Source of the DNA: Helianthus annuus
Taxonomy: Eukaryota > Streptophyta > Magnoliopsida > Asterales > Asteraceae
Direction: 5' to 3'
Assembly (NCBI RefSeq): GCF_002127325.2
Contig: NC_035435.2
Location: 15,540,002-15,604,001 of the forward strand
DNA length: 64,000 bases
In this document: one piece after another, positions 22,999 to 35,950 of the stretch
Position numbering within the stretch: the stretch's first letter is position 1
Layout of the letters: the number at the start of each line of letters is the position of its first letter
Made by a program: the position numbers and the translations under genes
The notes under the pieces: generated by a model
Told to the model about the DNA's origin: nothing
Database searches by the model: none
The model's input: the letters and a program-made list of their open reading frames with translations, nothing else

Positions 22999-25900
22999 CT
23001 ATCTGAACAACTGCGGGTACTTGGCCTTCATGTCACTTTCGAGTTCCCAAGTGAACTCCGCGCCTCGTTTGCCTTCCCATCGTACTTTTACAATAGGAAT
23101 GCGAGAGCGTCTGAGTTGCTTGGTCTGTCGGTCCATGATTTCGACAGGCTTTTCCACGAAGTGTAGCGTCTCATTGACCTGAAGATCGTCGAGTGGTATT
23201 ATCGCGTCGTGGTCGGCTACGCATTTTCGAAGGTTTGAAATATGGAAAGTCGGGTGGACATTGCTGAGTTCCTCCGGTAATTCGAGTTTGTAGGCAACTT
23301 TACCGATCCTTTCCAGAATCTTAAAAGGTCCAACAAATCGAGGCGCAAGTTTCCCTCTTTTGCCGAATCGGACTACTCCCTTCCAAGGTGATACCTTTAG
23401 GAGTACGTAGTCGCCAACTGCAAATTCGCGGGGCTTGCGTCGTTTATCGGCGTACATCTTTTGTCTGTCCCGGGCCTTCACCAAGTTTTCCCTTATCTGG
23501 TGGATCTTGTCAGTCGTTTCTTGCAGAATCTCGGGCCCAGTCAATTGTGAATGACCGACCTCGTGCCATACAATAGGCGAGCGACATCTCCTACCATACA
23601 AGGCTTCGAAAGGTGCCATTTCGATGCTGGAGTGATAGCTATTATTGTACGAAAATTCGACCAACGGTAGGTGTTTGCTCCAACTACCACCAAAATCGAT
23701 AACACACGCACGGAGCATGTCTTCAATAGTACGAATCGTTCTTTCAGTCTGCCCGTCGGTTTGCGGGTGGAATGCGGTACTCAAATTCAGCGTCGTACCA
23801 AGAGCTGCTTGAAAAGTTCCCCACAATCTCGATGTAAACCGAGCATCGCGATCAGAAATGATGTCTCGAGGCGTACCATGATTCTTAATGATCTCGTCGG
23901 TGTAGATTTGGGCTAACTTGGCCACCTTATAGTCTTCTCGTATTGGCAGAAAGTGGGCTGATTTGGTTAGACGGTCGACTATAACCCAAATACTGTCGTG
24001 ACCTGATGGCGTGGTCGGAAGCTTAGTTATGAAATCCATAGCTATGCTTTCCCACTTCCATACGGGTATCGGCGGTTGTTCGAGTAAGCCTGAAGGTCTT
24101 TGGTGTTCAGCCTTGACTCTTGCACAAGTTAAACAGCTACCAACATATAGAGCAATATCCCTTTTCATCCCAGGCCACCAGTACTTGTAGCGAAGGTCTT
24201 GGTACATTTTGTCCGCACCGGGATGAATGGAATATCGGGATTTGTGGGCTTCGTTCATGATGATCTTTCGCAAATCTGTCCTCCTCGGAACCCAGATTCG
24301 GTCCAAATAATAGAATATCCCGTTGGCTTTGCTCACGAGCTGAGTTCCATCGTGATAGATTCGTTCTTTCTTCAACGTACGCTCGTTAAAGCAAGCGTGT
24401 TGTGCTTCGCGGATGAGAGCTTCGAGGTTATACTGAGCCTGGATGTTTCGAACACCTATCACGTAATTCTTTCTGCTGAGGGCGTCTGCAACTACATTCG
24501 CCTTGCCTGGGTGATAACGGATCTCACAGTCGTAATCGTTGAGAAGTTCTACCCATCGGCGTTGACGCATATTGAGTTCTCTCTGGTTAAAGATATGTTG
24601 TAGGCTCTTGTGATCGGTGAAGATCGTACACCTTGTACCATACAGGTAGTGTCGCCAAATCTTTAAGGCAAAGACAACTGCGCCTAGCTCAAGGTCATGG
24701 GTTGTATAGTTCTTCTCGTGGATTTTGAGCTGTCGAGATGCGTAAGCTATAACCTTGTCTCGTTGCATGAGAACACAGCCAAGTCCAAGGTTTGAAGCAT
24801 CACAATAGACAACGAAGTCATCGCTTCCGTCCGGCAGTGTAAGAACTGGTGCATGGCACAGCATGTGTTTGAGGGTTTGGAAAGCAGTCTCCTGCGCGGT
24901 TCCCCACACAAAAGGCTTGTCTTTATGAGTAAGGGAGGTAAGCGGTACAGCAATCTTTGAGAATCCTTCGATGAATCGCCGGTAGTAACCGGCTAACCCG
25001 AGAAAAGAGCGAACTTCTGACGGATTCTTTGGCGTAACCCATCCCTTGACTGCCTCAATCTTTGCAGGATCAACGTGTATACCCCGACTATTCACAATGT
25101 GACCCAGAAATTGAACCTCCTCCAACCAGAACTCACACTTGGAGAATTTGGCGTAGAGTTGGTTTCCCTGAAGCAACTCGAGAACCAATCGCAAATGCTG
25201 CGCATGTTCGACCCTCGATCTGGAATAAATCAGGACATCGTCGATAAATACAATGACGAAACGGTCTAAGAACGGTTTACACACGCGATTCATCAGATCC
25301 ATGAAGACCGCGGGTGCGTTGGTCAAACCAAAAGGCATGACAACAAATTCGTAGTGGCCGTATCGGGTTCGAAAAGCGGTTTTGGGTATGTCTTCCTCTT
25401 GAATCCGTAACTGATGGTAGCCTGAACGTAGATCAATCTTGGAGAAACACTGAGCACCTTGTAGTTGGTCAAACAGATCATCGATTCTTGGTAAGGGGTA
25501 TCGGTTCTTGATGGTCAGCTTGTTCAATTCCCGGTAATCGATGCACATTCGGAACGACCCGTCCTTCTTTTTGACGAAAAGGACTGGTGCGCCCCATGGA
25601 GAAGTGCTCGGGCGAATGAAGCCTTTTTCAAGTAACTCTTGGAGTTGGTTTGAGAGTTCTCGCATCTCAGATGGAGCGAGTCGATACGGAGCTTTGGCCA
25701 CTGGGTTGGCTCCTGGAATAAGGTCGATTCGAAAGTCGATATCACGACTTGGAGGTAATCCAGGAAGATCATCAGGGAACACCTGAGGAAATTCTCGGAC
25801 AACGGGAACATCCTTGACTTCAACTTTCCTTTTCTTGTCCGTCTCTGCTACAACAATGTTGGCCAAGAAGGCTCGATATTCCCTGCGGAGATATTTGCGA

Positions 25901-27618
25901 GCTTGAAGACATGACATGAGCTTGAGATCTTTCGCAGTAGTTTCACCATAAACACATAGAATATCACCACTAGCTAGCACAAAACGAATCATCTTATCGG
26001 AACACACAACTTCAGCATGGTTTTCACGAAGAAAGTCCATGCCTACTATGACATCGAAACTTCCGAGCTGCATTGGAATGAGATTAATCGGGAATATATG
26101 ATTGTTGAGCTCGAGAGTACAATCACGGAGCACAGAATTGACAGCAATGGTTCTTCCGGTAGCGACTTCTACTTCGAAGGGTGACGAAAGATAAGAGCGC
26201 TTACGTCTAAGAAGTTTCTCAAACTCAAATGACACAAAGCAGTTATCGGCTCCAGTATCAAACAAACATGATGCATATATACCATTCACGAGGAACGTAC
26301 CATTGACCACGTTGTTGTCAGCTTGAGCCTGGCGTGCGTTGATGTTGAAAGTTCTGGCGTGAGCGGCTTGTTGTTGAGGCTGCTGTTGTTGTTGCTGGGG
26401 TTGTTGGGCTTCTTGTTTCACCACTCTGTTCGGGCATCGGTTTGCGAAGTGATTAGGGTCACCACATGCAAAGCAGGTCCGAACATTGTTTGCCGGGGCC
26501 TGTGCAGCTTGAGGAGCTTGAGGAGCAGGTAGCAGGGCTTGGTTAACAGCGGCTTGAGCTTGCGTTTGACGAGGACCATAGCGGCAATTTGCAGTGAAAT
26601 GCCCGTAAACGTTGCAGTGGGCACAGTAACGGCAGGCCACACCCACCGGGCGATGATAAGAACATGTAGCACAGAGTGGGTGGGGGCCGGTGTACGCACG
26701 CTTAGCCGGCGGCGCATTGATCACTGGCGCAGTGCGCTGTGGTTGTTGCTGTTGTGGCGGTACTGACTGAAGAGGAGCAGCATTGGTTGCGGCGGCGCAA
26801 CTCTTGTTCTTCTTTCTTCTTCTCGAGGACTTGGAGGCTTGAGCAGTAGGGTTGTCGGTTGATGCGGCAGTAACTTGATGCAACGACTTGGATGGCTTAT
26901 CCCAGACACCAGCCTTAACTCGCTTGTCGTTAATCTCGGCAGCGAGTAGGTAGGTTTCCTCGATTGATGCGGGTTTGGCGGCGAACACGAAATCTGCAAC
27001 ACAATCCGGAAGAGCACGGATGTATTTCTTGATGGTCATCTCGGGAGTCTTGACCTGGTCTGGACAGATAATGCTCAGTTGTTTGAAACGGGCGGTGAGA
27101 CCAGCGTTGTCGCCTTCCTTCTGCTTGATGGTCCAGAACTCATCCTCCAACTTTTGGCGTTCGTGGGGATGACAGAACTCGTCCAGCATGATAGCCTTCA
27201 GTTCCTCCCACGTCAGCTCGTAGGCAGCGTCGTTCCCGCGCTTATTCCTTTCGGCTGTCCACCAGTCCAATGCCCGCGACTGGAAGACACCGGTAGCATT
27301 GAGAGTTCGAAGATGATCCGGGCATCCGCTTTGACGAAGGGTAACTTCCACAGAGTCAAACCAGTGAAATAAGCCTGTAGGGCCTTCTTCACCGGTGAAC
27401 TCCTTCGGTCCACACGCCTTAAATTGCTTGAAACTGAACGGAGCTTTGCTGGATTCAGTGAGGGTTCGGGATTCTTCCGACGACTTGCTGGTGTTTTCGT
27501 ACACCTCACTGACAGCTTTCGCTACAGACCTTGAGATGAGCTTGGCGAGACGTCGGTCTCTCTTTTCCTGACGGGAAAGGTTTTGGCGAGTTCTTGATGA
27601 TGACGACATGGTCTGCAA
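22999..27618 (-). CDS. Element B gag-pol polyprotein (1539 residues, intact)
   Basis: Single uninterrupted frame carrying every expected domain. Gag capsid about residues 60-240 ([20 protein letters not shown]). Two CX2CX4HX4C zinc knuckles at about 332-345 and 382-395. Aspartic protease DTGAD at 454-458. Reverse transcriptase with RMCIDYREL near 690 and the catalytic FIDD at 791-794. RNase H from YCDAS near 938 to ADALSRK near 1044. Integrase HHCC about 1124-1166. Integrase catalytic core D1215, D1256, E1292 (DX35E). Chromodomain-like tail about 1480-1539 ([16 protein letters not shown]). Length and order fit Tekay/Del-type chromoviruses (family assignment from memory). A Gln-rich linker (about 402-417) precedes protease. 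The start is the first ATG; Met4 is an alternative. Confidence 0.97.
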   Translation of the reverse strand: MQTMSSSSRTRQNLSRQEKRDRRLAKLISRSVAKAVSEVYENTSKSSEESRTLTESSKAPFSFKQFKACGPKEFTGEEGPTGLFHWFDSVEVTLRQSGCPDHLRTLNATGVFQSRALDWWTAERNKRGNDAAYELTWEELKAIMLDEFCHPHERQKLEDEFWTIKQKEGDNAGLTARFKQLSIICPDQVKTPEMTIKKYIRALPDCVADFVFAAKPASIEETYLLAAEINDKRVKAGVWDKPSKSLHQVTAASTDNPTAQASKSSRRRKKNKSCAAATNAAPLQSVPPQQQQPQRTAPVINAPPAKRAYTGPHPLCATCSYHRPVGVACRYCAHCNVYGHFTANCRYGPRQTQAQAAVNQALLPAPQAPQAAQAPANNVRTCFACGDPNHFANRCPNRVVKQEAQQPQQQQQQPQQQAAHARTFNINARQAQADNNVVNGTFLVNGIYASCLFDTGADNCFVSFEFEKLLRRKRSYLSSPFEVEVATGRTIAVNSVLRDCTLELNNHIFPINLIPMQLGSFDVIVGMDFLRENHAEVVCSDKMIRFVLASGDILCVYGETTAKDLKLMSCLQARKYLRREYRAFLANIVVAETDKKRKVEVKDVPVVREFPQVFPDDLPGLPPSRDIDFRIDLIPGANPVAKAPYRLAPSEMRELSNQLQELLEKGFIRPSTSPWGAPVLFVKKKDGSFRMCIDYRELNKLTIKNRYPLPRIDDLFDQLQGAQCFSKIDLRSGYHQLRIQEEDIPKTAFRTRYGHYEFVVMPFGLTNAPAVFMDLMNRVCKPFLDRFVIVFIDDVLIYSRSRVEHAQHLRLVLELLQGNQLYAKFSKCEFWLEEVQFLGHIVNSRGIHVDPAKIEAVKGWVTPKNPSEVRSFLGLAGYYRRFIEGFSKIAVPLTSLTHKDKPFVWGTAQETAFQTLKHMLCHAPVLTLPDGSDDFVVYCDASNLGLGCVLMQRDKVIAYASRQLKIHEKNYTTHDLELGAVVFALKIWRHYLYGTRCTIFTDHKSLQHIFNQRELNMRQRRWVELLNDYDCEIRYHPGKANVVADALSRKNYVIGVRNIQAQYNLEALIREAQHACFNERTLKKERIYHDGTQLVSKANGIFYYLDRIWVPRRTDLRKIIMNEAHKSRYSIHPGADKMYQDLRYKYWWPGMKRDIALYVGSCLTCARVKAEHQRPSGLLEQPPIPVWKWESIAMDFITKLPTTPSGHDSIWVIVDRLTKSAHFLPIREDYKVAKLAQIYTDEIIKNHGTPRDIISDRDARFTSRLWGTFQAALGTTLNLSTAFHPQTDGQTERTIRTIEDMLRACVIDFGGSWSKHLPLVEFSYNNSYHSSIEMAPFEALYGRRCRSPIVWHEVGHSQLTGPEILQETTDKIHQIRENLVKARDRQKMYADKRRKPREFAVGDYVLLKVSPWKGVVRFGKRGKLAPRFVGPFKILERIGKVAYKLELPEELSNVHPTFHISNLRKCVADHDAIIPLDDLQVNETLHFVEKPVEIMDRQTKQLRRSRIPIVKVRWEGKRGAEFTWELESDMKAKYPQLFR

Positions 27619-28670
27619 TAGACATCGCCATAGGGCTCAACACAACGAATTCGAATCTCGCACGTCTTAGTTTACTAAAGCTTAGAATCACGTCGCATCT
27701 CACGTCACGTAACACATATAAACACATAAGTTCACAATCATAGAGGCACATAAGCACAGAAGCAATTAGAGCACATAAGCAATTAAGCAAATAGAGCACT
27801 TAATTTCCTAAACACGTACGAAATTTTATCACAGAGGCTGTCAGAAAACAGAAACCTATAGCCACAAGTCGAGTGTCGTTCGTTTTGCATATCGGATAGC
27901 ATCACACTGTATCGTTTAACTTAGTCGTTTAGCGTAGCATAGCACACTGGTTTCGTTTAGATCACATCAACAGGGATTTGAATCGGGATAGGATAGCAAC
28001 AAAGGTCACGCAGATTGATAACTAATGGAGCAATCAACGAATCTTAAAACACGTAAACAGGTAAATCATATAAAATCAACAAAGCAACACTCAAAATCGG
28101 AAAATGGATTGTCTGCGGCTACTAGACTTTGACTAACCATGGCAATTTAACTATTCACAGTTGACTTGTCGTCACTTTCGACTCTAGGGGACATGTTTCT
28201 GCCTCGATTCTTGGGCATTATGCATGCGCATTCTAGGCCATACTCGTGAGTTCAGGTCATTGGAGTCCGTCAATTGCCTTGGCGAGATAAAATAAAGTTG
28301 GAATAACTGCCAAGGTTAGGGTTTCACCCCTAGCTCAGCAATTTCTTCCTTGTTTTAAGAAAAATTTAGAGGAAAGTTTTCATCAAATTACGGGTTTCAG
28401 CCCTGATTTGGTATAATTCTCCCCCGTTTGTTGATAGAAAATTGCACAAAATAATTGACAAAATTTGTAATTTAGGCAGGAATTCGCGGGTTTCACTCCT
28501 AATCCCGTCCAAACTACAAAATTTGGCTCGGAGTTCGGATGTAACGATAGAATAGAAGGAAATAACATAAAATAAGCACATAAACTTGGTCTCTTGGTTC
28601 CTGGCTATAGTCTAGGTCTCTAAGACAGCGATCCGGACTAGATCGTGTCTAACCTAATTCCCTATAGTTA
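27619..28670 (-). other. Untranslated leader of element B
   Basis: About 1 kb between PBS and gag. Unlike A and D, no long reading frame is present. Contains an inverted pair of GGGTTTCA/TGAAACCC-type motifs (28325, 28391, 28490), otherwise unremarkable. Confidence 0.6.
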
Positions 28671-28684
28671 TGGCTCTGATACCA
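28671..28684 (-). other. Primer binding site of element B (initiator Met tRNA)
   Basis: Minus strand TTGGTATCAGAGCC, three bases inside the 5' LTR; complementary to initiator Met tRNA. Confidence 0.93.
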
Positions 28685-30704
28685 ATCTGTCACACCCCAA
28701 CCGATGGCGGAATCATCGGGGCGCGGCACTGAGCGAAACAGATTGTTCAGAAGTTTCCACAACAACTATCATACAATTCAGTTATATAACACGTCCCATA
28801 CCGTGTCCCAAATAATAACAAGTTATCATAGAAATCAACTAAACAATATGGGAACTGTTCCGACAACTCAGATTCTTAATTATTACAGACCGAATTTAAA
28901 TATTGTTTTAAGACTTCTAGACAGCTAACGGTAGATCTTACTGACTACAGGTGCCAGTACAAGATCTACAGATAATTATGGCCCTGGAGGAGGTATGTGG
29001 ACACTGTCCTAAGGTCACAGGCTCCTAGAAGCTTATTATTGCCTCGCTTCCCTAGCACGCTAGTAGCTTAAACACCTGTCACATACGTTAAAATAAAAGT
29101 CAATACATATAATGTAAAGGTGAGTACACAAGTTTGATATAGCATATAAAGTTCGAAAAGTTTACGCATAACCAAGCACGTACACAAGGGCAAACGATGC
29201 ATGTAAATTATCAACATGGGACCATCGATACCAACGACTTCGAGTTGACTGTCCGAGACAGTTCGCAATACATGATTACCACTGTAATCCATGCAAGTAA
29301 TTGTCCTTAGCAACCCCCGTGTGAACGGGTGCTGAGTCCAAACTATAGTACTACGTTGCTAAAGCAGGCAGATAGCACTCCACGTGTAAACATAATAAAC
29401 AGCAATCATTTAGACAAGTAATACATGCAAGTAGGTTAGCGTTCAAATAGTTTGTGTTGATGGTGAATTTGGTAGATTACGTATGTAACACCCAAAAGTG
29501 CTGAAAGCAAAAAGGGATCGAGTATACTCACAGTGGTTGGTTGTGGATTGAGAGGAGCACTGAGAATAGGTTAGCCTGGATGGTTCGATAACAATACAAT
29601 GAGTAATGCGGGAAAAAGTAAGCAGTGGAAACTGGATCGGATAGACCATTCGATCGGACGGCTGTTCGATCGAGTGGGCTGTTCGATTGGGTTAAAGTCC
29701 GTTCGAACGTCCCGTTCGATCGGCCGGCTGGCTCGATCGGCTGGTTCTTTCAAGTGGATTGTTTCTTCCTTTGATGTGAAGGATGTGTTTGTGTATGATG
29801 GTTTGTATTTTTGAAGTTTTTGCAGCATTACCTTTCCAGTTGGCCGATCGAACGGGCTGTTCGATCGGTTAGCCCAACCGATCGGTTAGCAGCTGAGGTT
29901 TGGCAAAGTGTCACTCGATCGGGTGGCATGCTCGATCGGGTGACATTCCAATGTTTCGAAAAGGTTAAGTGTTGAAGTATAGTATCTCATGATTCGATGA
30001 GTAATGTTTACAATCGAGTGGCTCGATCGATCGAACAGAACTCACTCAATACTACACCTTGTGAGTTTGTGGGCCTAAGTGCTAGTCGATCGATTAGCCT
30101 AGTCGATCGGCTGGCTTAGTCGTTCGGTTGGGCTGTTCGATCGAACAGCCTAGCCGTTCGGCCAGCTTCTCGATTCGGTTAACCTATCACTTAACACTTG
30201 GTTATTTCCCGTTACTTGGTGATGTTTTAGAGATAGTTTGATTACGAGTTGAACCATAGAACCTCAGCCTTTACTCGACTCACTGATTCGGCTGGAATCA
30301 CCCAAGTCCGGTCAGTGGGCGTTTCAGGACCTAAGTCTAACGTTTAACCCGGAATCGGTAAATCTCTTGATAGGACCCGAAATGTTAAGATCTTTTGGTA
30401 GATTTTAGGTTATTCATGTGGAAATCGGTTAGATCTAAGCTATTCATGGTGGAATGATGTCAAAACTTAGTGTTCTTGAAGAACACATGATGACATCACC
30501 CAAGAACACCTAGATCTTGGTGATTTCATGGATGAAATCCAAGTTTTTGAAAGATAGAAAGATGTAGAATCGATTAATGAACAAAAACGTACAAGGATTA
30601 GAGCGAAATACTTACCGGTTTGAGAGAAATCTGAGATTTGGTGAGAAGAAGAGGCTGGTCGGTCAGAGCTTTTCCAAAAGTGGAAAGCTTGACAAGGACA
30701 ACCC

Positions 30705-30712
30705 TATTTATA
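30705..30712 (-). promoter_or_regulatory. TATA box of element B 5' LTR
   Basis: Minus-strand TATAAATA in CCTATAAATAGGG context. Promoter for the B genomic RNA. Confidence 0.75.
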
Positions 30713-30738
30713 GGCTTCCAAAAGTGGAAAGGGTTGGC

Positions 30739-30830
30739 TGATCGAACAGCATCCCTGATCGAGCGGCTGCCCGATCGAACAGCCTGTTCGATCGGCTAGC
30801 CTGTTCGATCAGGTTGCCCTGTTCGATCGG
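30739..30830 (-). promoter_or_regulatory. GATCGA palindrome cluster upstream of B's TATA box
   Basis: Six copies around a GATCG or GATCGA core in about 90 bp, ending about 27 bp upstream of the TATA in the 5' LTR. The same cluster lies at 22275-22366 in the other LTR. A second, larger group (about 15 copies, 29649-30179) lies downstream of the TATA. Function unknown. Confidence 0.6.
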
Positions 30831-31374
30831 CTTGCCTGGTTTTGAGTGTTTCGCGACGGATTTTGATATTTCGAGTTCGATAGTTGAGGAGTAGAGTAGG
30901 ATAGAGTTTCTATTCAAATTACTTTCAGTCCCAACTACTATATCTAACATACAAGCATCCTTACAACCTATTTTCAAAGTCGGTTTCGATTGAGTTTGAT
31001 TATCCTTCGATTCTTGATTGATTTGATTGATTCACCACACCTTTAACATAAAGTAAGCATGCACAAGTAACACGTAAGGCACACACACACGTATAAAAGC
31101 ATTAAAATTATCCACACTTGAGTTCGATGATTGCTTTGATTAGCTTGATTATTGATTGACTAGCTTTATTGCATTGTTACTTCCTATCATTCACAGTCGG
31201 TCGTTGATTCACAGTTCGATTATCGGCCGATTAGTTTGATTATACAACACTTACTCCAAATAATATGAAAATCAAAATGAAACTAAAATGAAATTAATCT
31301 TTATTGATCTTTAATTCCAATAACAGTCAACTCTTGACTTTGACTTTGACTTTGGGAAAACACGGGGTGTTACA

Positions 31375-34300
31375 TATGAAACTAGCCGAGTTTGATGTTG
31401 TCTTAGGAATGGATTGGTTAATAGCCAACCATGCTCAAATCATTTGTGATAAGAACTCTATAGAAATTCAAGCACCTACGGGAGAGGTAATTAAGATTGC
31501 AGGAGATAAACCTCGGAGGCCACTGAAGTTCATATCAATAATGAAAGTTGCTAATTATGAACGGAAACAAGGAATAGTATATATGATTTCAGTAATCATT
31601 TGTACTAAAGGAAAAGAACTTAAGGAAATTCCTGTAGTCTCAGAATACCCAGATGTTTTTCCAGAAGATTTGCCTGGGTTACCACCAGATAGAGAGGTAG
31701 AATTTAGGATTCATCTAATTCCAGGAACTATACCGATAGCCAAGGCACCTTATCGATTAGCTCCTACCGAAATGCTAGAATTAAAGAAGCAATTAGATGA
31801 ATTACTAAGCAAAAGATTTATACAACCTAGTTCATCCCCTTGGGGTGCACCAGTATTGTTTGTGAAAAAGAAAGATGGATCAATGAGAATGTATATTGAT
31901 TATAGAGAATTGAATAAAGTTACAATTAAGAATCGATACCCATTACCTAGGATTGATGATCTCTTTGATCAATTACAGCTAAATATTTTTCTAAGATAGA
32001 CTTGCGCTCCGGATATCATCAATTAAAGGTTCAAGAGGAAGACATACCTAAAACTGCATTTCGAACTAGGTATGGTCATTATGAGTTTACAGTCATGTCC
32101 TTTGGACTAACAAATGCCCCAGCTGCATTCATGGACATGATGAACAGGATTTGTAAACCATATTTGGATAAATTTGTGATCGTGTTCATTGACGATATAC
32201 TCATTTATTCCAAAAGTCAAGTCGAGCATTGTCAGCACTTGCATGCACTCTTAACTTTGTTAAGAAAAGAAAAGTTGTATGCTAAATTCTCGAAGTGTGA
32301 ATTTTGGCTACAAGAAGTGCAATTCTTAGGACACATGGTGAATCACGAAGGTATTCACGTTGATCCTGCTAAGATAGAAGCAATTACCAACTGGAAGGTT
32401 CCGCAAACTGCAATGGAAATTAGAAGTTTTATAGGTTTAGCTGGTTATTATAGACGGTTTATTAAGGATTTTTCCAAGATAGCTGTACCATTAACTAAGC
32501 TAACCTGTAAAGCCACTAAGTTCGAATGAGGACCAAAACAAGAAGAAGCCTTTAGAATTTTAAAACAGAAATTAACCAATGCACCAATCTTAGCTTTACC
32601 AGAAGGAACAGAAGATTTTGAAGTATATTGCGATGCTTCAAAACTAGGATACGGATGTGTGTTAATGCAACGCAAGAAGGTAATTACGTATGCCTCCAGA
32701 CAATTGAAAAAGCACGAAGAAAACTATACAGCTCATGATTTAGAACTAGGAGCCATAGTTTTTGCCCTTAAAATTTGGAGACATTATCTGTATGGAAGTA
32801 AATTTACTATTTATACAGATCATAAAAGTTTAAGATATATATTTGGGCAAAAAGAGTTAAACATGAGGCAAAGAAGATGGATGGAGATTTTAAGTGATTA
32901 CGACTGTGATATTCAATATCACGAAGGAAAGACAAACGTAGTAGCAGATGCTTTAAGTCGTAAGTATCATGAAAAGCAAAGGCGAGTTCGTGCCCTTAGA
33001 ATAAATCTACAAATAGATTTAATGGAACAAGTGAAGGAAATCCAGAAAACAGCAATCAAGGACGATGCCGAAGGAATGAAAGGTTACCTAAAAGAATTGA
33101 AACAAGGAAATGATGGAATTTGGAAATTCCACAAAAACAGAATTTGGGTACCTAAACAGGGAAATTTAAGATCAAAGATTTTAGAGGAAGCTCATAAATC
33201 TAAGTATACCATACACCCAGGAGACAATAAGATGTATCAAGATTTAAGAAAGAATTTTTGGTGGATAGGAATGAAAAAGGATATAGCTGAATACGTGTCT
33301 AAGTGTTTAACCTGTTCACAAGTTAAAGCAGAACATCAGAAACCCTCAGGTCTACTACAACAGTTAGAAATGCCTGTATGGAAATGGGAACTCATAACAA
33401 TGGACTTTGTTACTAAGTTACCCAAGACCAGGAAAGGTAATGATGCCATTTGGATAATCGTGGATCGATTAACCAAATCAGCTCATTTCCTACCAATAAA
33501 GGAAACCTTTAGCATGGAAAGGTTAGCCAAGTTGTACGTAGATGAAATAGTATCCTTACATGGAGTCCCGCTCTCCATTGTATCGGATAGAGATAGTCGT
33601 TTCACTTCCCGTTTCTGGACAAGTTTCCAAGAATCAATGGGAACCCGACTTAATCTAAGTACTGCATATCATCCACAGACCGATGGACAAAGTGAAAGGA
33701 CGATCCAAACTTTAGAAGACATGCTCCGAGCATGTGTAATTGATTTTGGGGGTAATTGGGATAACCATTTACCATTAATTGAATTCTCCTATAACAAAAG
33801 TTATCATTCAAGTATCGAAGCCGCTCCATTCGAGGCACTATATGGACGCAAGTGCAGAACACCTGTATGTTGGGCAGAAATAGGAGAAAGTCAATTATCA
33901 GGTCCGGAAATTGTGCAAGAAACCACATATAAGATAACTCGAATCAAGGAACGATTGAAAACAGCCAGAGATCGCCAAAAGAGCTATGCAGACAATCGTC
34001 GCAAACCACTTGAATTCCAACTAGGAGACAAAGTACTGCTGAAAGTATCTCCTTGGAAAGGAGTTGTAAGATTCGGTAAGAAAGGAAAACTGAGTCCCAG
34101 ATATGTTGGACCATTTCCAGTGATTCAACGAATCGGACCAGTCGCTTATCGTTTACAATTACCAGAGGCACTAGCTGGAGTACATGATGTATTTCATGTA
34201 TCCAATCTTAAGAAATGTCTATCAGACTAATCTCTAGTAGTACCTCTTCAAGACATAGAGGTAAATGAAAAACTGAAATTCATAGAAAAACCTTTACAAA

Positions 34301-34440
34301 TAGAAGACCGAAAGATCAAGTTTCTCAAACACAAGCGACTAGTACTGGTGAAAGTCAGATGGAATTCAAAGAGAGGACCGGAATATACTTGGGAACTGGA
34401 ATCAGAAATGAAGCGCAAGTACCCTCATCTGTTTCAATGA
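31375..34440 (+). pseudogene. Element A pol (protease end, RT, RNase H, integrase, chromo-like tail), broken
   Basis: Continues A after B. Reverse transcriptase ([31 protein letters not shown] near 32190), RNase H (VYCDASKLGYGC, ADALSRKYHE), integrase HHCC (EAHKSKYTIHPG to CLTCSQVKAEH), DDE core ([27 protein letters not shown]) and tail (VKVRWNSKRGPEYTWE). Lesions: a small deletion near 31978 shifts the frame in RT, TGA at 32527-32529 replaces an expected Trp, and TAA at 34228-34230 falls before the tail. RT also reads MYIDYREL where B has MCIDYREL. Not functional, although the LTRs are only about 1 percent apart. Confidence 0.93.
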
Positions 34441-34457
34441 ATCTCGAGGACGAGATT
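34440..34457 (+). other. Hairpin between pol stop and polypurine tract (A)
   Basis: AATCTCG-AGGA-CGAGATT: a 7 bp perfect stem starting at the stop codon. Relative to E1 and B one T:A pair is C:G, on both sides of the stem. Confidence 0.75.
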
Positions 34458-34463
34458 TTTCCT

Positions 34464-34476
34464 AAGGTGTGGAGGA
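34464..34476 (+). other. Polypurine tract of element A
   Basis: AAGGTGTGGAGGA directly before the 3' LTR. Confidence 0.8.
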
Positions 34477-35921
34477 TGTAACAACTATCATTAAAATTAG
34501 TAATTATAATAATAATTAGTCAATAAGGAAACCTTAATTGAGACACCCAAGTAATTCCGCACTAACCCTAAAATTTCCAGAATAATCGGAATCAGGATCA
34601 GGGCCCCTAAAACTCAGGGGGGGTTAAACCCTAATTGATATTTATCAATTTAAATTGCTGTCACAAGTAAAATTCAAATTTCTGTTGAGTCACCTAAGCT
34701 AGTCCCGAACTCAGCTAGTCTAAGGAAATAGACTGCACCCTTTACGGACCGTAAGGGTTATGGCTTACGGACCGTAAGCCTGACCACTCCCTTTACGGAC
34801 CGTAAGGGATAACGTATACGGTCCGTAAGAGAGTCCAAAATTTCACTATAAATAGCCGACCTTGGCATTCGACTGTTGGTGTTAAAACGTCGATCAAATT
34901 CGTTCTGTACATCGATAGTAGGCTGTTATATCACAAATTAAACACACACTATTCACGAGGTGCTGCCGCGGAACAGGGTAATTACTCGATCACTATTACG
35001 ATTCATTTTCCGAGATCAATATATCCAAAGAATGTTTAAGTGCTGCCCACATTAGGGTGATACTTTGTCGTTTGTCATTAATTCGATAAATGAGTTTAAG
35101 TATCGCACTTTGTCGTTCATTGTGAGAATTTGATCTCGTGAGTTATCGTAACTGCTGTATTGATCACTAACCCTGTTTTGTGTGCATTATTGTTGAAATT
35201 AGGTTAACGAAGCTAAAATCCTATTCTGTCCGTGTTAAATCTACAATGTGAGTTATTCTTCTTTTATAAACTCTTTTCTCGCAGTTTGTGAGTTCTTAAC
35301 TGTTTTACAATACTCCAAATTATTTTCAGAATTATAACTTACAGTGATTAAGTTTATGTAATCACCAAATTACAGCCGGTATGTGGGGTATTGTGCACAT
35401 TGCTTGATAATCTTCACCATTGGGGCAGCCATTGGGTGATATGACCATAATCACAGACACCATTGGACAGGTGGGGCAATGGGTCGAGTGGTAAAGTACT
35501 GTGGGTAATTGGTTGATATCAGAAACATTGTAAAAGATCTTAACACTGTGAATTATAACAAATGTGTCATTTTCTAGCAACTAGAATAATTCACTCAGTA
35601 TTTCCCTGCTGACAAAATTTTTTTTTTAAACATGTTTCAGGTAATCTGCTGTAATTCAGGAAAAATGCAGGGGAAGCATTTCAAGCTTAAGATAGTGGCT
35701 CAATATAAAATAAAGAAATGTGTTTTATTTGTAAAATCTTGTTATTGTAAATTATCGGGGTTTCATCCCGAATTTGTGAAATAAAATAATCAGAAAAAGT
35801 TTTTAGCTTAAACGATCCTGTAAAGAAAATCTCCGCTGCTAAACTCACAATAAACAAAGTACAACAGGATTTCTGTCCCGCGGCTCCTGGAACGGGTCAA
35901 ACCGGGCCGGGGGCCGTGACA
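34477..35921 (+). repeat. 3' LTR of gypsy element A
   Basis: TGTAACAACT...GCCGTGACA, 1445 bp, about 99 percent like 15661-17110. Followed by the AAAAA duplication. Confidence 0.94.
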
Positions 35922-35950
35922 AAAAACATAAAGCAACAACATGTTGCTAA

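Larger units (their letters stand above)
20224..31374 (-). mobile_element. Complete young gypsy element B nested in A
   Basis: LTRs 20224-22910 and 28688-31374 are both exactly 2687 bp, and I see only about three substitutions between them. The target duplication TATGA (20219-20223, 31375-31379) is perfect and lies in A's pol region. PBS, polypurine tract and an uninterrupted gag-pol are all present on the minus strand. By structure this is the best candidate for an autonomous, recently active element in the window. Confidence 0.96.
28688..31374 (-). repeat. 5' LTR of gypsy element B
   Basis: Promoter LTR of B, almost identical to 20224-22910. TATA at 30712-30705 (minus strand). Confidence 0.95.
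15661..35921 (+). mobile_element. Full-length gypsy element A, with element B nested inside
   Basis: 5' LTR 15661-17110 (1450 bp) and 3' LTR 34477-35921 (1445 bp) differ by about 15 substitutions and a few homopolymer indels by eye (about 1 percent), so the insertion is fairly recent. Flanked by AAAAA on both sides (15656-15660, 35922-35926). Order inside: PBS, ORF of 107 residues, ORF of 276 residues, gag, protease, [element B], RT, RNase H, integrase, chromo-like tail, hairpin, polypurine tract. Gag and pol carry several stops and frameshifts, so this copy is not autonomous. Confidence 0.93.

Noticed and set aside
23388..27372. Several plus-strand frames of 60-134 residues
   Set aside because: Opposite-strand shadows of the intact element B polyprotein.
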